A stretch of DNA of 64,000 nucleotides. It comes from Mactra quadrangularis. Its lineage: Eukaryota > Mollusca > Bivalvia > Venerida > Mactridae. Position numbers and translations under genes: made by a program. Of this stretch, positions 1 to 12,900 are shown piece by piece. The stretch lies in contig CM046301.1 in NCBI GenBank assembly GCA_025267735.1, positions 59,291,872 through 59,355,871 of the forward strand. The letters are read 5' to 3'. The number at the start of each line of letters is the position of its first letter. Position 1 is the stretch's first letter. A model generated the notes under the pieces. The model did no database searches. It saw only the letters and a program-made list of their open reading frames with translations, and was not told the origin of the DNA.

Positions 1-395
1 TGATACTTAAAAACTACACTGTACGTAAAAGTAAAATAAAATGCCGTTTGCCTGATCGGTGTTTTTTTTCAAATTTGAATAGCCAAAGAATTTTGAGATA
101 AACCTGTGATACACAAATGGCTATCTTATTGATCAATCATGCGTGCATGTGCAATGTATGATAAGTGTAAATGCTATTCTATATTTAAATGAAAATAAAT
201 TTATTTGACAGCGTAGTGAAATATTAATTTACTTCGCCAAACTACTTGAATAGTGGGTGTAGTCGATACAGCAAACTAGTCGCCAACCCGGATATCGTGT
301 GGTTTCTTTGTGCTTAACAATTATGTTCGGTTCGATAGTTACGTTTTGAAGAAACTTTTTATAAACGTGATCAAAATTTGTGGACGGTTCTAAAG

Positions 396-964
396 ATGGG
401 AAACATTTCTATGCGGAGCAAGTCATGTCGACTTTTAGTCGGGTTCCTTTGTTTTTGTTTTATAATTTATTCGCTGAAAGGTTTTCTATGTACCAGTCTG
501 AAGGATGGTCAGGAAAATCTTCCAATGAAGGGGAATATTAATGGAATACAATTGCCTATACCGAGAAGTGATTCCGGGAACCAATTGACTATACCGAGAA
601 ATGATACGGGGAACCAATTGACTCAACCCAGAAGTGATACGGGGAACCAATTGACTAAACCGAGAAGTGATACGGGGAACCAATTGACTAAACCGAGAAG
701 TGATACCGGGAACCAATTGACTAAACCGAGAGGTGATACCGGGAACCAATACGGTTCATCTAATATTGTGACGTCATTTGAACCGGGTACCAAACAAATT
801 CTTATAAACACTTACATGCGGTCAGGATCGACATTTCTTGGAAAAATTCTGGGGCATCGCGATGATGTTTTTTATTTTTACGAACCGCTGCATAAAATGT
901 GGATTTTGTCTTACACGAATGGTACACAGCTATGTCACTACACGAAGCCAAGCTGTGTTGATGC
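396..964 (+). CDS. Sulfotransferase copy A, exon 1 (anchor, repeat stem, 5'-PSB loop)
   Basis: Codes for 189 residues plus two bases of an Ala codon, followed by the donor GTAAGT at 965. It holds the membrane anchor, the repeat stem and the PAPS-binding loop RSGSTF. NGT near residue 175 is a possible N-glycosylation site. Confidence 0.88.
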
Positions 965-3900
965 GTAAGTAATTAAATTATTGTCGTAAAGTATTGAATA
1001 TTAATGACAATGCATTAATTTCCTTTCGAAATCCAAACAGGGGATTGTATCGCAAGGCGGGCGTTTTGTATCGCCACCTAGCGAATTTCTACAGAACGGT
1101 CTGCTACGAACAAGTAAATTGAATCGTTCGTCCACAATAGCATTAAATGTTTGTGTAAACTACGGAAGCGTAGGGGTGACATATGGTCGATATTTTCAAA
1201 ATCACAAGAGGTGATAATTTTCTCCTCATTTGTTCCCTCAACGTATAAGAGGTGATCAATTTCATTCTACGTTGTGACCACAACTAAGAAAGTCGTTTCC
1301 TCAAGATTAATTAATCACTTAGAAGGCGTCTTTAAAATTATTCCGAGTTTCGACTAGTTTCCATTCAATCGATACCTACATGACTTGAAAAGTATTGATT
1401 TATCTTGAGAATTTATCTCCCCCCGTAAGTTGTTGGAACAAGTTAGAAATTACATGGACAATGGCACCTCCATGCTTCCGTAGTAAACATTAAAATAAAC
1501 CACTACAATCCATATGTAGGTCAGTGTTGAACTAAAGATTGTAAAGTTTTATTTTAACAAAACTAGAGCGGTGGATAGGCCACCACCCCATTAATCAATA
1601 AAGCTTGTATAGTTACATTGTACAAATATTATGTACCACTTTTGTATAGCGCTCTTTTCATTATTTATATCATACTCGTAGTGGTACAGTAGAATGTTTT
1701 CTTTAAAGCTTACACTATATTATTTGACAACTTTAAACATGCACTTTATTAGTTTCCGTATCGATTTACGGCTTAACCCCCGTCACACCAAACTCGTTCC
1801 CACTACGTTCTGAAAAAATTGGACCGAACGAGCTCCAACTGTGTGCAAACGGACTGGACGTAGTTGCAACTTTCTACGGTCTGTGTTTGAACGTTATGGA
1901 CGAGCTCGGACGGGGTTGAACGGGAATGGGGTTTCAGAACTTTGAGTCGACTCAAAAAAAATTTGCGGCTTCCCCGTTCTGCAATTAGACTGAGTGACAA
2001 CGTACTGACAACGGAAAGGACGTACTGCGAACGGAATTGCCGTACTAGCATCGTACTCGGGACGTGCCTTGTCGTAGTTCGATCGGGCCACAATTTGCAG
2101 TACGTTTGCACACTGACCTGTTCCGTTTGTAACTCGTTCATGCCGTTTGCACACAGACTTAACTCGACTAATTACGTCCATAGTGCGTTGTTATCCCGTC
2201 TAAATGCACAAAAACAAAATACGAAGTTCTGAACCAGTTTGCAACACGTTTACACAGAGTTCTTAAAGTTCGCAGTAGGTTCTCGGTACGTTCTACTCGT
2301 TTTTAGTAAGTTTATTTCGTTCGTATGCAGTTCGTACAACGTCCATAACATCTACAATACGATCTGATAAGGTTTGATATTAATACAGACCATTTCTCAC
2401 TAAGTTATCATCTGGGCCCAAGCTCTTAGCCTAGAACCATGAAAGTCGTTAATGCTTTGAATGTTGGCGTTGTACTCTTTTTTATAGAAGCGCAGCAAGA
2501 ATACAATTACATGGTAGAAGAAAAACACCCTCACTTGTTTTAATTGACTGGCTCAGGAGGCTTAGTATCGTGTGGATTATCTTGAGGCTGGTCTTCAAGA
2601 GCTTCACTTGTGCAGGTGATTTTGGATCGTTTGGAATGCATAGTCGTGAATCTCCGTATGAAATCTCCGTAAATTTACGAATACATTACTTTAAGGTTTA
2701 GTAATAGGACACAAAGAGGCATGTAATGACTCGGTGTTGTGGTAAAACGCACCACCTCACAATCAAGAGGCTACGGGTTCTATCCCACATAAAACCTTTT
2801 TTGACAATTTAAACATAATCGGTACATGCTTTACATATAGTCTGAGAGCTTGCAGGGTTTAAGGTGCGGTATCACGCCCAAAAGGTTTGTTGAATGATTC
2901 TTATGCAGTTTTGTCTGAGGAATTTGAAAATGCATTTCTTAAAACTGGCGAGGTAGGCGTTTTCCCACAATCTGAGCTCAAAGATGTACGTTACCAAAAA
3001 CACCAAAATGCACCCTAAACTTCGTGCATACTTTTGCACCTGTTTCTTACATCAAATAACATTTTCAATTTATAATATTTTATTTCAAATGCATTTACAA
3101 CATATTTGCACAAATCATATGAAATTTGGTGCTTATACCCATGATATGTCAGCTTTCATTTACGTTACAGTGTAAAATGTACTAAATTGGTGTTGATTCT
3201 TTTTTATAAGTGCTTACTCTTATGACAAAGTTAACTAATAACCATGTTTTTGAATACATAATATCAATGTGAACATTTTCCAATGATTTTTGCATCTATT
3301 ATTCAAGTTGTCTTAAAGTTATAGCATGTTAACTACCGTAACCGAATTTTATCATTTTCATGTTATGCCACATAAGTTTTGCTCTGTTGATAAAATTGAT
3401 CTCAAACGAATCATTTCTACTACCAAAATCAAAAATGCATGTAATAAGTGTAATTTTGTTTCAGTCTATAGAAAATGTACGCCGTAATTTACGTTACAGT
3501 ATTTTTTGTTATCAAGTTCGTGTAAGAACAATTAAAAAGTGTTTTTGGTTATGCAAACCGATAGAAATCATCTGAGAGAATGTATTACGTACAAACGATC
3601 ATTTTGCAATGCTTTCAGACGAAATGTTGGTATGTTTTAGAAGAAAATCAGGTTAAATACCGTAACTAAAGTACAAACAAATTACCTTTTTCTCTAAGGC
3701 TTTCACAATGATGGCTCGTTCATAAAAACTATTCATATGATATTTGAGATTTATTTATAGAACATACAAGTTCCTAAAGTAAAATTCTTACTTAAAAGAC
3801 ATCATTTAGAATGTGAAATATACGCTACAGTAACATATTGTATTATTTATAGTACAATTTAAGTATTAATGAGAAATTGTCAGAAAAGTATTGATTGCCA

Positions 3901-6900
3901 AATCAAATGGCATATTTTGATGGTCATTGTTTTCATTTGTGAACATACACGTGGGTATACTACTTTTCAAGCACAGGTTATATGAAAATTGTCGCATTTA
4001 AGACCGTTAAGATAAAGGGATGTACAATTAAAATCTAAATGATATACCTATAGGGGTTAAGCGTGTATTTTCAATCAAATTATATGTATACATGCATTAT
4101 ATTCCTCTAAATATATCATACTTTTCTATTAGACATACTGTGCAGTCACTCCATTAAAATAAATACAATTAAAATCTAAAGGATAAACCTATAGGTTTCA
4201 AGTTTGTATTTTTAATCAAATTATATGTATACATGCACTAAATTTCTTTGATATATCACACTCTTCTATCAGACATACTGTGCAGTCACTCCATTTCTGT
4301 TTTAGGCCTTAGTAATTGGTCTAGTTGCATTATTAATGTTTTGCAATATACGTAACAATATAAATGACATCAGAGAGCAAAAAATATAAAATTGAAAGCA
4401 AAAGCGGCAACATTTCGAAATCACTCGTTTGGATATTACTTTTACCACTTTAATCAAGTTCGTACTGATTATTCATTAGTTTTTTAAAATCTCTTTAAAC
4501 TATACATTAATAATTGCTATCTCAAGAACACCAATGGATAAAAATGAATCCATAATATAGATAATATAAAAATGTAACACACAATTAAGAGTTCGTACTA
4601 AATAAATAACTTTAATGAGCATTTAAACAATTCGATAATACACGAAGGACATACAAAGCTTATGTTAAACTCAGTGATATGCATTGACGAAACATATAAT
4701 CTTAGACCTTTTGTTATGTCATATTTTCTCCTTTGACACATCTTCCATTTTAATTTATCTTTAAGGTATATTAAGTTACTTATCAAGGTATGAATTGACT
4801 TTGTTAAAGTATTCAAAACTAAACAAGTTTTGAAAACTGCGTTAAAAGTGACTTATCTTAGTTGATTTTAGTAATCTACCATTTTTTCAAGTAATATTGA
4901 CGAGTTTATCATAAAGACAGAGTAGAGTGTAAAGTTAACATGTATAGTGCGTACAAAAAACAGAACACTGTTTATAATAACAATAGAATAAACTAATCCA
5001 CGACGAGGGACGCTCAGGATGACAATCACATAAACATGTGATATACTTTACGAGTGTCTTAGTTGTTAGTGTAATGAAAAAGATTTTTACCAACACAAGC
5101 ACGATTTACCAACAAATGGTGGTATCCATCATGCTAATTTTGTTACAATGAATTACACACATTTTATTTTCATTACTGCCTACCCCAGAAATGGATTGTC
5201 TCATTTCTAATGTTTATCAAAACACATTTTGTTTTTTTGTACGCACTATATCTATTGTTTTACATCATATGTATATTAATGATTATACTGAACATTATAT
5301 ATATTCATACTTCGAATGTTTGATAAATTCATTGTGGTCAATATCCTAGGAAAATCACTACCAAATCATCAATTTTACTCAAAGTCATTTTAGTTTTGTG
5401 CCATTGGTGAAACTCTTATAAGATATTTGCAGTCTATTAATTAGAATGTGCAAGTATTTAAGCCCCTTGAATATATTTTTTAACATTAGACATAAGTGTA
5501 AACATACAGTGTTTATAACATGTACGTTATTGTTAACATATTGTCATCGAAGCAGAATACTACCTTTGAATATAATTGATAGCGTGGACAAAACTTTCGA
5601 ATGCTGAATCAAATGTCCATTTCAATGGTCATTCATCTATTAACACTTTCGAATGATTGGTCATTCAGGGTTACTTTTTATAGATATTGTAAACAAAACT
5701 AGTTTAAGTCTATTTTACTAAAGTATTGCCAGGGAGAATATAAACTATATTTTAAAAAAAGAAGAACAAGTTTTCTTTCTAAAAACAGACTGAAATAAAC
5801 TCTCATGAATATAATCAGTTCTGATGAGACAGATTGTTCATATACTTGTTTGAAGTTTACAATAATGCAGTTTTCATGCGCTATGGGTAGTATGTCATGC
5901 GCATACAATATAAGAACATAAAAATGAAGAATTAATTAAGTCCGATGTTCGACTAGGCAAAATAATGTGTACATAGTATTTCAAAAATACACTTCACACT
6001 TATTCGAAAGTGTGTAATAGTAATATACATTTCTTGGTTTCATCGAGTGCTAATTCGTAGCCTACGTTACAAAACAAATTTTAAAACTGGTCAATTGCTT
6101 TATATATTTCACCAGAATGCTATAAAATGCGCATACATGTAAATGGTATATAAAAAGTGGCTTTACTTTTAATAAAAAAACTCGTTGATTTGTTATTTGA
6201 CTTGATATTGATATTTGATTACTGGTATCCCGGGGAGCAAATATTTAAAACATAAGGGATAACGTGGGATACTCATTAATTTGTCTTATTGGCAATGGAG
6301 ATTGGAATATTTTCTAATTCATTCGCATGATATAAATGCATTCTCTCTAAGTGCGTAACAATTACAACAATGAACACTTGCTTCAACAATTGTTATCCGA
6401 ATGTTTAAATATTAGACAGCAAGAAATTTAATAGCTTTGCATAAACCGATACAATTAACGTCTTTAAATTAAATCTAATGGGGCTTTATAAGTACCTATG
6501 AACATAACTATTTAACAAACTTACGAAGTGTTTAACTGCATTCGAAGCTTTAGAAATACGTCATTAAACGTCTTTGAAATAAGTCGTATGTCTTATTCTT
6601 TCCTGAATTTTTCCAGGTAAACTTAATATTCAACGTGAAAATGTACGTGACAAATAAATAAACATATGATGATATTTAATAAGCTTGATTAAAAACAATT
6701 GAACTGAAATACGGTCACATGTCACAAAAACAATTGTGTACAAATCAAAACCGGAAATACAGCACAACCCATTTCCTTTCTTGTTTTATTTGAATATTTT
6801 ACCAATGTCAACTCATACCTCTGAAAACACGTCTTAGATAAATTGAGATGAAAATGAATAATAAGAGATAATATGATGACATATTAAAGCTTCTTTGACT

Positions 6901-9900
6901 ATATCTTTTGTTAATGCATATCACTAAGTTTAACATAAACTCTATTTGTCCTTCGCATATTATGTAATCGTTTGAATGATCATTACAGTTATGTATTTAG
7001 TTCGAACACTTAATTGCGTATTACAATCTCCAAGTTATGGTTACAGTTTAACCCATTGGTAATCTGGAGTAGGTTTTAATAAATGTATATTTAAAGAGAT
7101 TTAAAAAAAAATACTTATGAAGAATCATAATGAACTTGATTAAAGTGGTAAAATAATATCGGACCGAGTGATTTCGGAATGTTGTCGCTTTTGCTTTCAA
7201 TTTTAAATTTTGCTCTCGAATGTTATTTGTATTGTTACGTATATTGCAAACCAATAATAACGCAACTAGCCTAATTACTAAGGCCTAAAACAGAAATGGA
7301 GTGACTGCACAGTATGTCTAATAGAAAAGTATGATTTATTTAGAGGAATATAATGCATGTATACATATAATTTGATTGAAAATACACGCTTAACCCCTAT
7401 ACGTATATCATTTAGATTTTAATTGTACATCCCTTTACCTTAACGGTCTTAAATGCGACAATTTTCATATAACCTGTGCTTGAAAAGTAGTATACCCACG
7501 TGTATGTCCACAATTGAAAACAATGAACATCAAAATATGCCATTTGATTTGGCAATCAATACTTTTCTGATAATTTTTCATTAATACTTAAATTGTACTA
7601 TAAATAATACAATATGTTACTGTAACGTATATTTCACATTCTAAATGATGTCTTTTAAGTAAGAATTTTACTTTAGGAACTTGTATGTTCTATAAATAAA
7701 TCTCAAATATCATATGAATAGTTGTTATGAACGAGCCATCATTGTAAAAGCCTTAGAGAAAAAAGGTAATTTGTTTGATCTTTGGTTACGGTATTTAACC
7801 TGATTTTCTTCTAAAACATACCAACATTTCGTCTGAAAGCATTGCAAAATGATCGTTTGTAAGTGATACATTCTCTCAGATGATTTCTATCGGTTTGCAT
7901 AACCAAAAACACTTTTAAATTGTTCTTATATGAACTTGATAACAAAAAATGCTGTAACGTAAATTACGGCGTACATTTTCTATAGACTGAAACAAAATTG
8001 CACTTATTACATGCATTTTTGATTTTGGTAGTAGAAATGATTCGTTTGAGATCAATTTTATCAACAGAGCAAAACTTATGTGGCATAACATGAAAATGAT
8101 AAAATTCGGTTACGGTAGTTAACATGCTATAACTTTAAGACAACTTGAATAATAGATGCAAAAATCATTGGAAAATGTTCACATTGATATTATGTATTCA
8201 AAAACATGGTTATTAGTTAACTTTGTCATAAGAGTAAGCACTTATAAAAAAGAATCAACACCAATTTAGTACATTTTACACTGTAACGTAAATGAAAGCT
8301 GATATATCATGGGTATAAGTACCAAATTTCATATGATTTGTGCAAATATGTTGTAAATGCATTTGAAATAAAATATCATAAATCAAAAATGTTATTTGAT
8401 GTAAGAAACAGGTGAAAAAGTATGCACGAAGTTTAGGGTGCATTTTGGTGTTTTTGGTAACGTACATCTTTGAGCTCAGATTGTGGGAAAATGCCTACCT
8501 CGCCAGTTTTAAGAAATGCATTTTCAAATTCCTCAGACAAAACTACATAAGAATCATTCATCAAACCTTTTGGGCGCGATACCGCACCTAAAACCCTGCG
8601 AGCTCTCGGACTAATATTTGAAACTTGTTAACACGACGGCGCACGGATTCCATGATTTAAAAAAACCTGCCGTGAAAGTGTATTCCACACATAATGGGTG
8701 TTTTCATTTATGAAAGTCCTTTAGTATTTAACCAAGTCAGAAATTTATAAAAATATGAATAAAGAAATAAGTATGACAATAAAGAGACAACAAATGTTGT
8801 AAAGTGATATATAATTAATATTCAGTCAATTAGTTAAAAGTAATAAGTAAGTCATAGTGTTGCTACTATGTTACGATCGAGTGTTTGCGAAATTACAAAA
8901 AAAACCTGTGCGGGAATCGAACCCGGGGTATTTCGATTGACAAGTCAGATCTTTACCTCTGCACTACAAACAGTTTGATATAATACAATCGTTACTTTTT
9001 CATCAATAACTTATGTTATCACTCATTAAAGCAACGAAACTTGACGAATTTGTACGAACTTAGACGTAAATCGATGCGGAAACTAATGAAGTGCATGTTT
9101 AATGTTGTCAAATAATATCTACACAACTGCAATATTTAGTTGGCTCAGATTTTGCACACATTCCTATTTCAACATTTCCTCACGACTGTACTGAATATGG
9201 CCCACGCCTGTAACAAAACTCATTTTTTAACTTTAAAATTTGCATTGCATGTCTATGGAAGGTATGTTGTGTAATTGAAGAAATCATCTGATTTTCCTGG
9301 TTTTTAGAAAGAAATTGCCACGTGTTGTAGTTGTTGATCACTAACGAAGTTTTAGTTGATCATTTTACGATTTATGGTCCAGGTTAAAGGTCGTTCACAG
9401 ATTTCGTCAACTTAGCTAATTGTATGGAGGGAGCATTTTTGAACCAGGAAATTAGTGTTTTGATAATGACAATTTTAGTGCAAATGGACTTACAACTACA
9501 TATGATAGTGTTTCAAGTAGTAAAAATTTACCCCGTATGTCACGGTATAGACAATTTTAGTGCATTTTTGTGACTTTTATTGTATATTCCTTGCAATCTA
9601 TAGATCAATTTTTCACTTAAAATATGAAGAATTATTTTTTGACACAATTGCAGACACTGAATAGTATTTTTACAGGAACTAGTACCTTTAACACTAACTA
9701 CAAAATATAAACGTAGGATTTTTTGTACCTAAAATTTTGTAAACATTGATCTTTCTATGGGGAAAAATACGTTAGTCCGCAATATTTAGACACAATTTTA
9801 AATGATTTATTCTTATGTAAAGAAAATCAATCGTCCAGAACGTTTGGCTCAGTAAAAAAGAGTGTAGATGTTACTCATTTAATTTATATAGATAATATTA

Positions 9901-12900
9901 ATAGAATATTTTTAAATATATTCATTCCATCCTGTTTTTTTGTAAGTTAGACTCTTTTTGTTAGATTGACACCCCAAGTTAAAAAATATCACCTGTAAAA
10001 GCTGTACAGATTTTGGTTATTTTTTTCTATAATTCAAAAAAACCATTCAGTGTCTGTAATAGTGTAAAAAATAATTCTTATTATTATAAAGCAAACTGAT
10101 CAATATGTTGCAAGAAATAAACAATCAAAGGCAAGAAAATGCACTAAAAGTGTCTATACCGTGACATACGGGGTAGATATTTACTACATGAAACACCATC
10201 ATTTGTAGTTGTATGACAATTTGCACTAAAATTGTCATTATCAGAACACTTATTATATGCTTTTCTGTGGAAATTCGAGATTTATCGTTGAAATGAAAAT
10301 CTATTTTCCACTGTTTTAAAACAATGAAAATAAATCTGGTAATTTCCACTGTTAGGTTGTGCCGTTCTGAGGATATATCAAACTTAAACAATAAATAACG
10401 ACAGTTTAAAGAATATAGGGAACAGAAAATTTGTTTATTTCAGTGTAAAATCGACTTTTATTTCACTCGTGAGCTGAGGATATTATATTTTCAGTCGTGG
10501 CTACGCCACTCGTAGAAATAGTGCATACTTAGCTCACTCGTGAAACAAAGGATCGATCTCTCAACGAAATTAACAAATTTTCTCTATACATGTATGCTAG
10601 AAACACTTAATATAGCTAGGTCAGAACGAAGTCTTTACATTCTTTTTTTACAACATTATTTTACATGTAATAAGAGACCTTAGTCAGTTATTTGAATATT
10701 ATATACATAGAATTAATCTTGCTAATATGTTTTTATGAGTGTCTATATGGTATAAAGCGTTATACCACATATAATCAAATTCATTATTGACTAAAAAGGG
10801 GTATAGTTCTATTACATTAACCTGTCACAACTTGAATAATTACACGGTCACTGAATGTGTTATTATTTAACCTCTTTTTAACCATTGAGCCACCAATCCA
10901 TATTAATCATTAATAATCTAACTATATATGCGACGATTTTGAATATCGGGGAAATAACAAGTTCGAAAAGGGGTTAAAAATAATAGATTCAGTGACCGTG
11001 TAATTATTTAAGTTGTGACAGGTTAATGTAACAGAACTATAATGGTTTAACCAACACACTCATTCATTTTGTAACAGTAAATATTGCCTTGGAATGAATT
11101 GGTTTATTATAATGTTTACTCAAACAATTGACCTTTTCACACAAAAAAATCTTACGAAAAAAATTATCGTAAGTCAAATTCATAATTTTGAAGTTCAAAG
11201 TCAGAGGGATAATAAACAAAACTATGATAAGATATCTATATGATATAAAATATAATACATAATATTTGGAATTGTTTGTAGTATTTGAAATTTATTGGCC
11301 AAAAATGACCGTCATGGTGTTTTTAATGTTTCTTGCTTTTGACTTACGATGATTTCTATCGTAAGATGTTTTGTGAAAAGCGTCACTGGTTATGTTATAT
11401 AGTGTGTGAACTGTACAATTTTTTATCTATATTTCAGGAAAGACAAGTTAAACGAAGCTTTAGATTATTTGTTAGATGTTTATAATTGTAAGTTACATCT
11501 AGATCAACTTAGACATGACCTTCTCACCAAAGGTCTGTTCGGTAAGTTAGATACCCGTACGTATGGTGGCATATTTCCGCCAACAGATAATCACATATCT
11601 AACAAGTTTATTAATGATTTAACTGTGTACCGTAATTAGTTCTATGCAAATTATTTAAGGATGACAAGATGTCATCTTTAAGTTTCTTAATAAGCTCTAT
11701 TCAATTATACCATATCAAATTACAGAATTGTATAAAACATTTATTTCATCTATTGATGAGAAAACTATCTCAAAATTAATCTCGCAATATTTTGTAAAGT
11801 CCTACAATTATTTTTCAAAAATAACTTACTATGATGTTACCATGTGTATGCTGTCTTTAATTTTTTACATTTTCTGTATACTATTTATAGGATTATTATG
11901 ACGTTTTGTAAATAATATTATATATGCCGTATAGTGCGTACAAAAAAACAAAACACTGTTTATAATAACAATACAATGAACTAACCCACGACGAGGGATG
12001 CCCAGGATGTCTTTAAAATAAACAATTGTGATATGTTTTACTTGTGTCTTAGTTGTTGGTGTAATGAAAAGCGTTCTACCATAACAAACATGATTTACCA
12101 AGTGGTGGTGGTTTATCAACCATGCTAACTTTGTTTAAATGAATTACACAAATTTTATTTTCATTACTGCCTACCCCTGAAATGAATTGTCTCATTTTTA
12201 ATGTTTACCAAAACACGTTTTGTTTTTTTGTACGCACTATATATAACCTGGGTAAATAAAGTGTATGTTCAGTTCTGTTGTGAACTATTCTGTACAAAAT
12301 ATGAATCACAGTTATTTAAACCTCAGAATGTTCGAACATGGCGTTTATATACGTGACACCATGCAATGAAGGCAAATAACTTAAAAGATGTAACTTGAAT
12401 ATTTTGCGATTCATTAAATTATCATTTACTGGTTTAATGTTAATATCATTTTATATATTTTTTTCATATATTTAAAATTAGCATAATATTACCATATTTT
12501 ATTCAAAAAATCAATTTTAAACCAAGGACTTTATTTTGTATAGAAAACCCCAATAGTGTGATACGCAAAATACATACATTTTTTGTAATTTTATTAATTT
12601 ACATAATTTTCATCATTCGGAACTACCCGGGCGATCTTCTACGCAGATAAACCTCGGATATCATAAGGTGAAAATATAGATCTAAAGGAATTTGGTTTCT
12701 GTAGTAATATAGTCTGAACTACACAGAAATACGACGTGTGAGACATTGTACAGGTCGTCCACGTAAACACTGCGTATATAAACATAGCCAGTTTCATTTA
12801 ACACCAATATTTAGGGGTGTATTATTTTTTCAGTTTTATAGTTTAGTTATTTGACACTTATTTTATAAACATAGCATTATATTAAATTTAAAATGTGCAA

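Larger units (their letters stand above)
1717..9118. mobile_element. 7.4 kb inverted-repeat structure in intron 1 of copy A
   Basis: The outermost 60 bases match in inverted orientation (1717-1775 against 9060-9118), both starting ATATTATTTGACAAC on their own strand. Further in, 2836-4830 is an inverted copy of about 6775-8613. The centre (4830-6775) is unique apart from a MITE. There is no convincing protein: the two mirrored short frames at 2984 and 8276 are by-products of the inverted repeat. The corresponding intron of the paralogue is collinear on both sides but lacks this segment, which supports insertion. It could be a foldback-type DNA transposon or a decayed palindromic duplication. 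Confidence 0.6.

Noticed and set aside
378..395. Upstream in-frame start at 378 for sulfotransferase copy A
   Set aside because: The codon at 378 is TTG, not ATG. The ATG at 396 has a good context and is conserved in copy B, where an in-frame stop lies just upstream.
486..811. Minus-strand frames over the exon 1 minisatellite
   Set aside because: They exist only because the 33-bp repeat lacks stops on the other strand; no independent coding evidence.
2984..8467. Two near-identical 63-residue frames starting MYVTKNTKMHPKL (2984 plus, 8276 minus)
   Set aside because: They are mirror copies created by the large inverted repeat, have no start or splice context, and show no known motif.
8884..8957. 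Functional tRNA gene
   Set aside because: The B box is good but the anticodon stem does not pair, and a similar block occurs in the other arm; treated as tRNA-derived repeat.
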